Assembly (NCBI GenBank): GCA_948602995.1
Contig: CAPEBR010000051.1
Coordinates: forward strand, 1-29,402
Direction: 5' to 3'
Length of the DNA stretch: 29,402 nucleotides
From: an uncultured Dorea sp.
GTDB taxonomy: Bacteria > Bacillota > Clostridia > Lachnospirales > Lachnospiraceae
Shown here: one piece after another, positions 29,077 to 29,402 of the stretch
Position numbering within the stretch: the stretch's first letter is position 1
Layout of the letters: the number at the start of each line of letters is the position of its first letter
Translations under genes and position numbers: made by a program
The notes under the pieces: model-generated
What the model saw: only the letters and a program-made list of their open reading frames with translations
Databases searched by the model: none
Told to the model about the DNA's origin: nothing

Positions 29077-29402
29077 TTGCACGGTCATACGTTACATATA
29101 AACCTTTACCCGTCAGCCTATTGACATAATAGTCTAATACATATCGTTCAACTTCTAGTGTTACTAAATACTGTAATTCTCTGCCCATTAAGCCAAACTT
29201 TTTAACAAGTGTATTAAGTTTTCTTTTTTTAACTTGTACTTCGATTCTAAGAAAATCATAATCTGTATCAGGGGTAATTGCAAGCTGTCTTTTCTTTAAT
29301 TCCGTTTGCTTATGGTAAATATTGATATTTAAGCTCTTTCCCTTATAATAAACTCAAACTTCCCACACCGTTTTGATGTGTTGAACCTTGAAAAATCAAT
29401 AC
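29077..29402 (-). pseudogene. Replication-initiation-like protein remnant with frameshift (runs off the window)
   Basis: From the window edge one frame reads DFSRFNTSKRCGKFEF and then stops; the neighbouring frame continues YYKGKSLNINIYHKQTELKK, then DYDFLRIEVQVKKRKLNTLVKKFG and a long helical end. The switch occurs near 29349. The YYKGKS, INIYHKQ and FLRIEVQ stretches recall phage/plasmid replication proteins of the gene II/X type, from memory. It is fused to the truncated brnT near 29076 and is broken. Start not in the window. Confidence 0.5.

Overview
The window looks like chromosomal DNA of a low-to-mid GC, spore-forming member of the Clostridia, most likely a gut Lachnospiraceae. The reasons are the strong AGGAGG-type ribosome binding sites, a T-box in front of ileS, SpoIID- and SpoIIQ-type sporulation genes, an eukaryotic-like (type 2) IleS, DUF6440 and YgiT-type small proteins, and many short palindromic repeats between genes. 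I cannot name the species from sequence alone. No rRNA, tRNA, CRISPR array or intact transposase gene was seen.

Region by region. 1-2300: the end of a nitroreductase gene, a HxlR regulator with a likely operator, a radical SAM gene, a second copy of that gene's leader, and the 3' scrap of a DAK/DegV-type gene. 2429-4725: a GNAT acetyltransferase, an AIM24-family protein, a block of three adjoining non-coding elements (3970-4382), and a Cys-rich protein whose stop codon lies in one of them. 4958-9512: a tight five-gene unit with overlapping ATGA junctions: GH42 beta-galactosidase, an unknown protein, a secreted nuclease lipoprotein, AzlC and AzlD. 9595-12517: a triple-PepSY secreted protein, a DUF6440 protein and a D,D-carboxypeptidase. 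12576-18626: an Ile T-box leader, ileS and glgP.

18895-24839: a self-contained fructose PTS operon (fruK, fruA, ptsH, ptsI, DeoR-type regulator). The phosphate path is PEP to EI to HPr to EIIA/B, giving fructose-1-phosphate, which FruK converts to fructose-1,6-bisphosphate. The HPr has Gly in place of the regulatory Ser46. 25051-26852: spoIID and spoIIQ, with sigma-E-like and sigma-F-like promoters. 26944-27881: a GIY-YIG protein convergent with a TrhA/hemolysin III membrane protein. 28018-29402: an AT-rich accessory tail with an intact 133-bp mobile-looking element, a rubrerythrin scrap, an orphan YgiT-type antitoxin, a BrnA antitoxin with an N-terminally truncated BrnT, and a frameshifted replication-protein remnant.

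The most distinctive signal is the repeats. Eight copies of a GGGACGGGG palindrome sit between genes and in two cases supply the last codons and stop of a gene (LGTG[H/Y]F tail). A separate GTTACTGTTCAC-ended element occurs as several full or partial copies, and its main hairpin shows compensatory base changes between copies. Two further MITE-like elements with long terminal inverted repeats lie back to back at 4057-4382.
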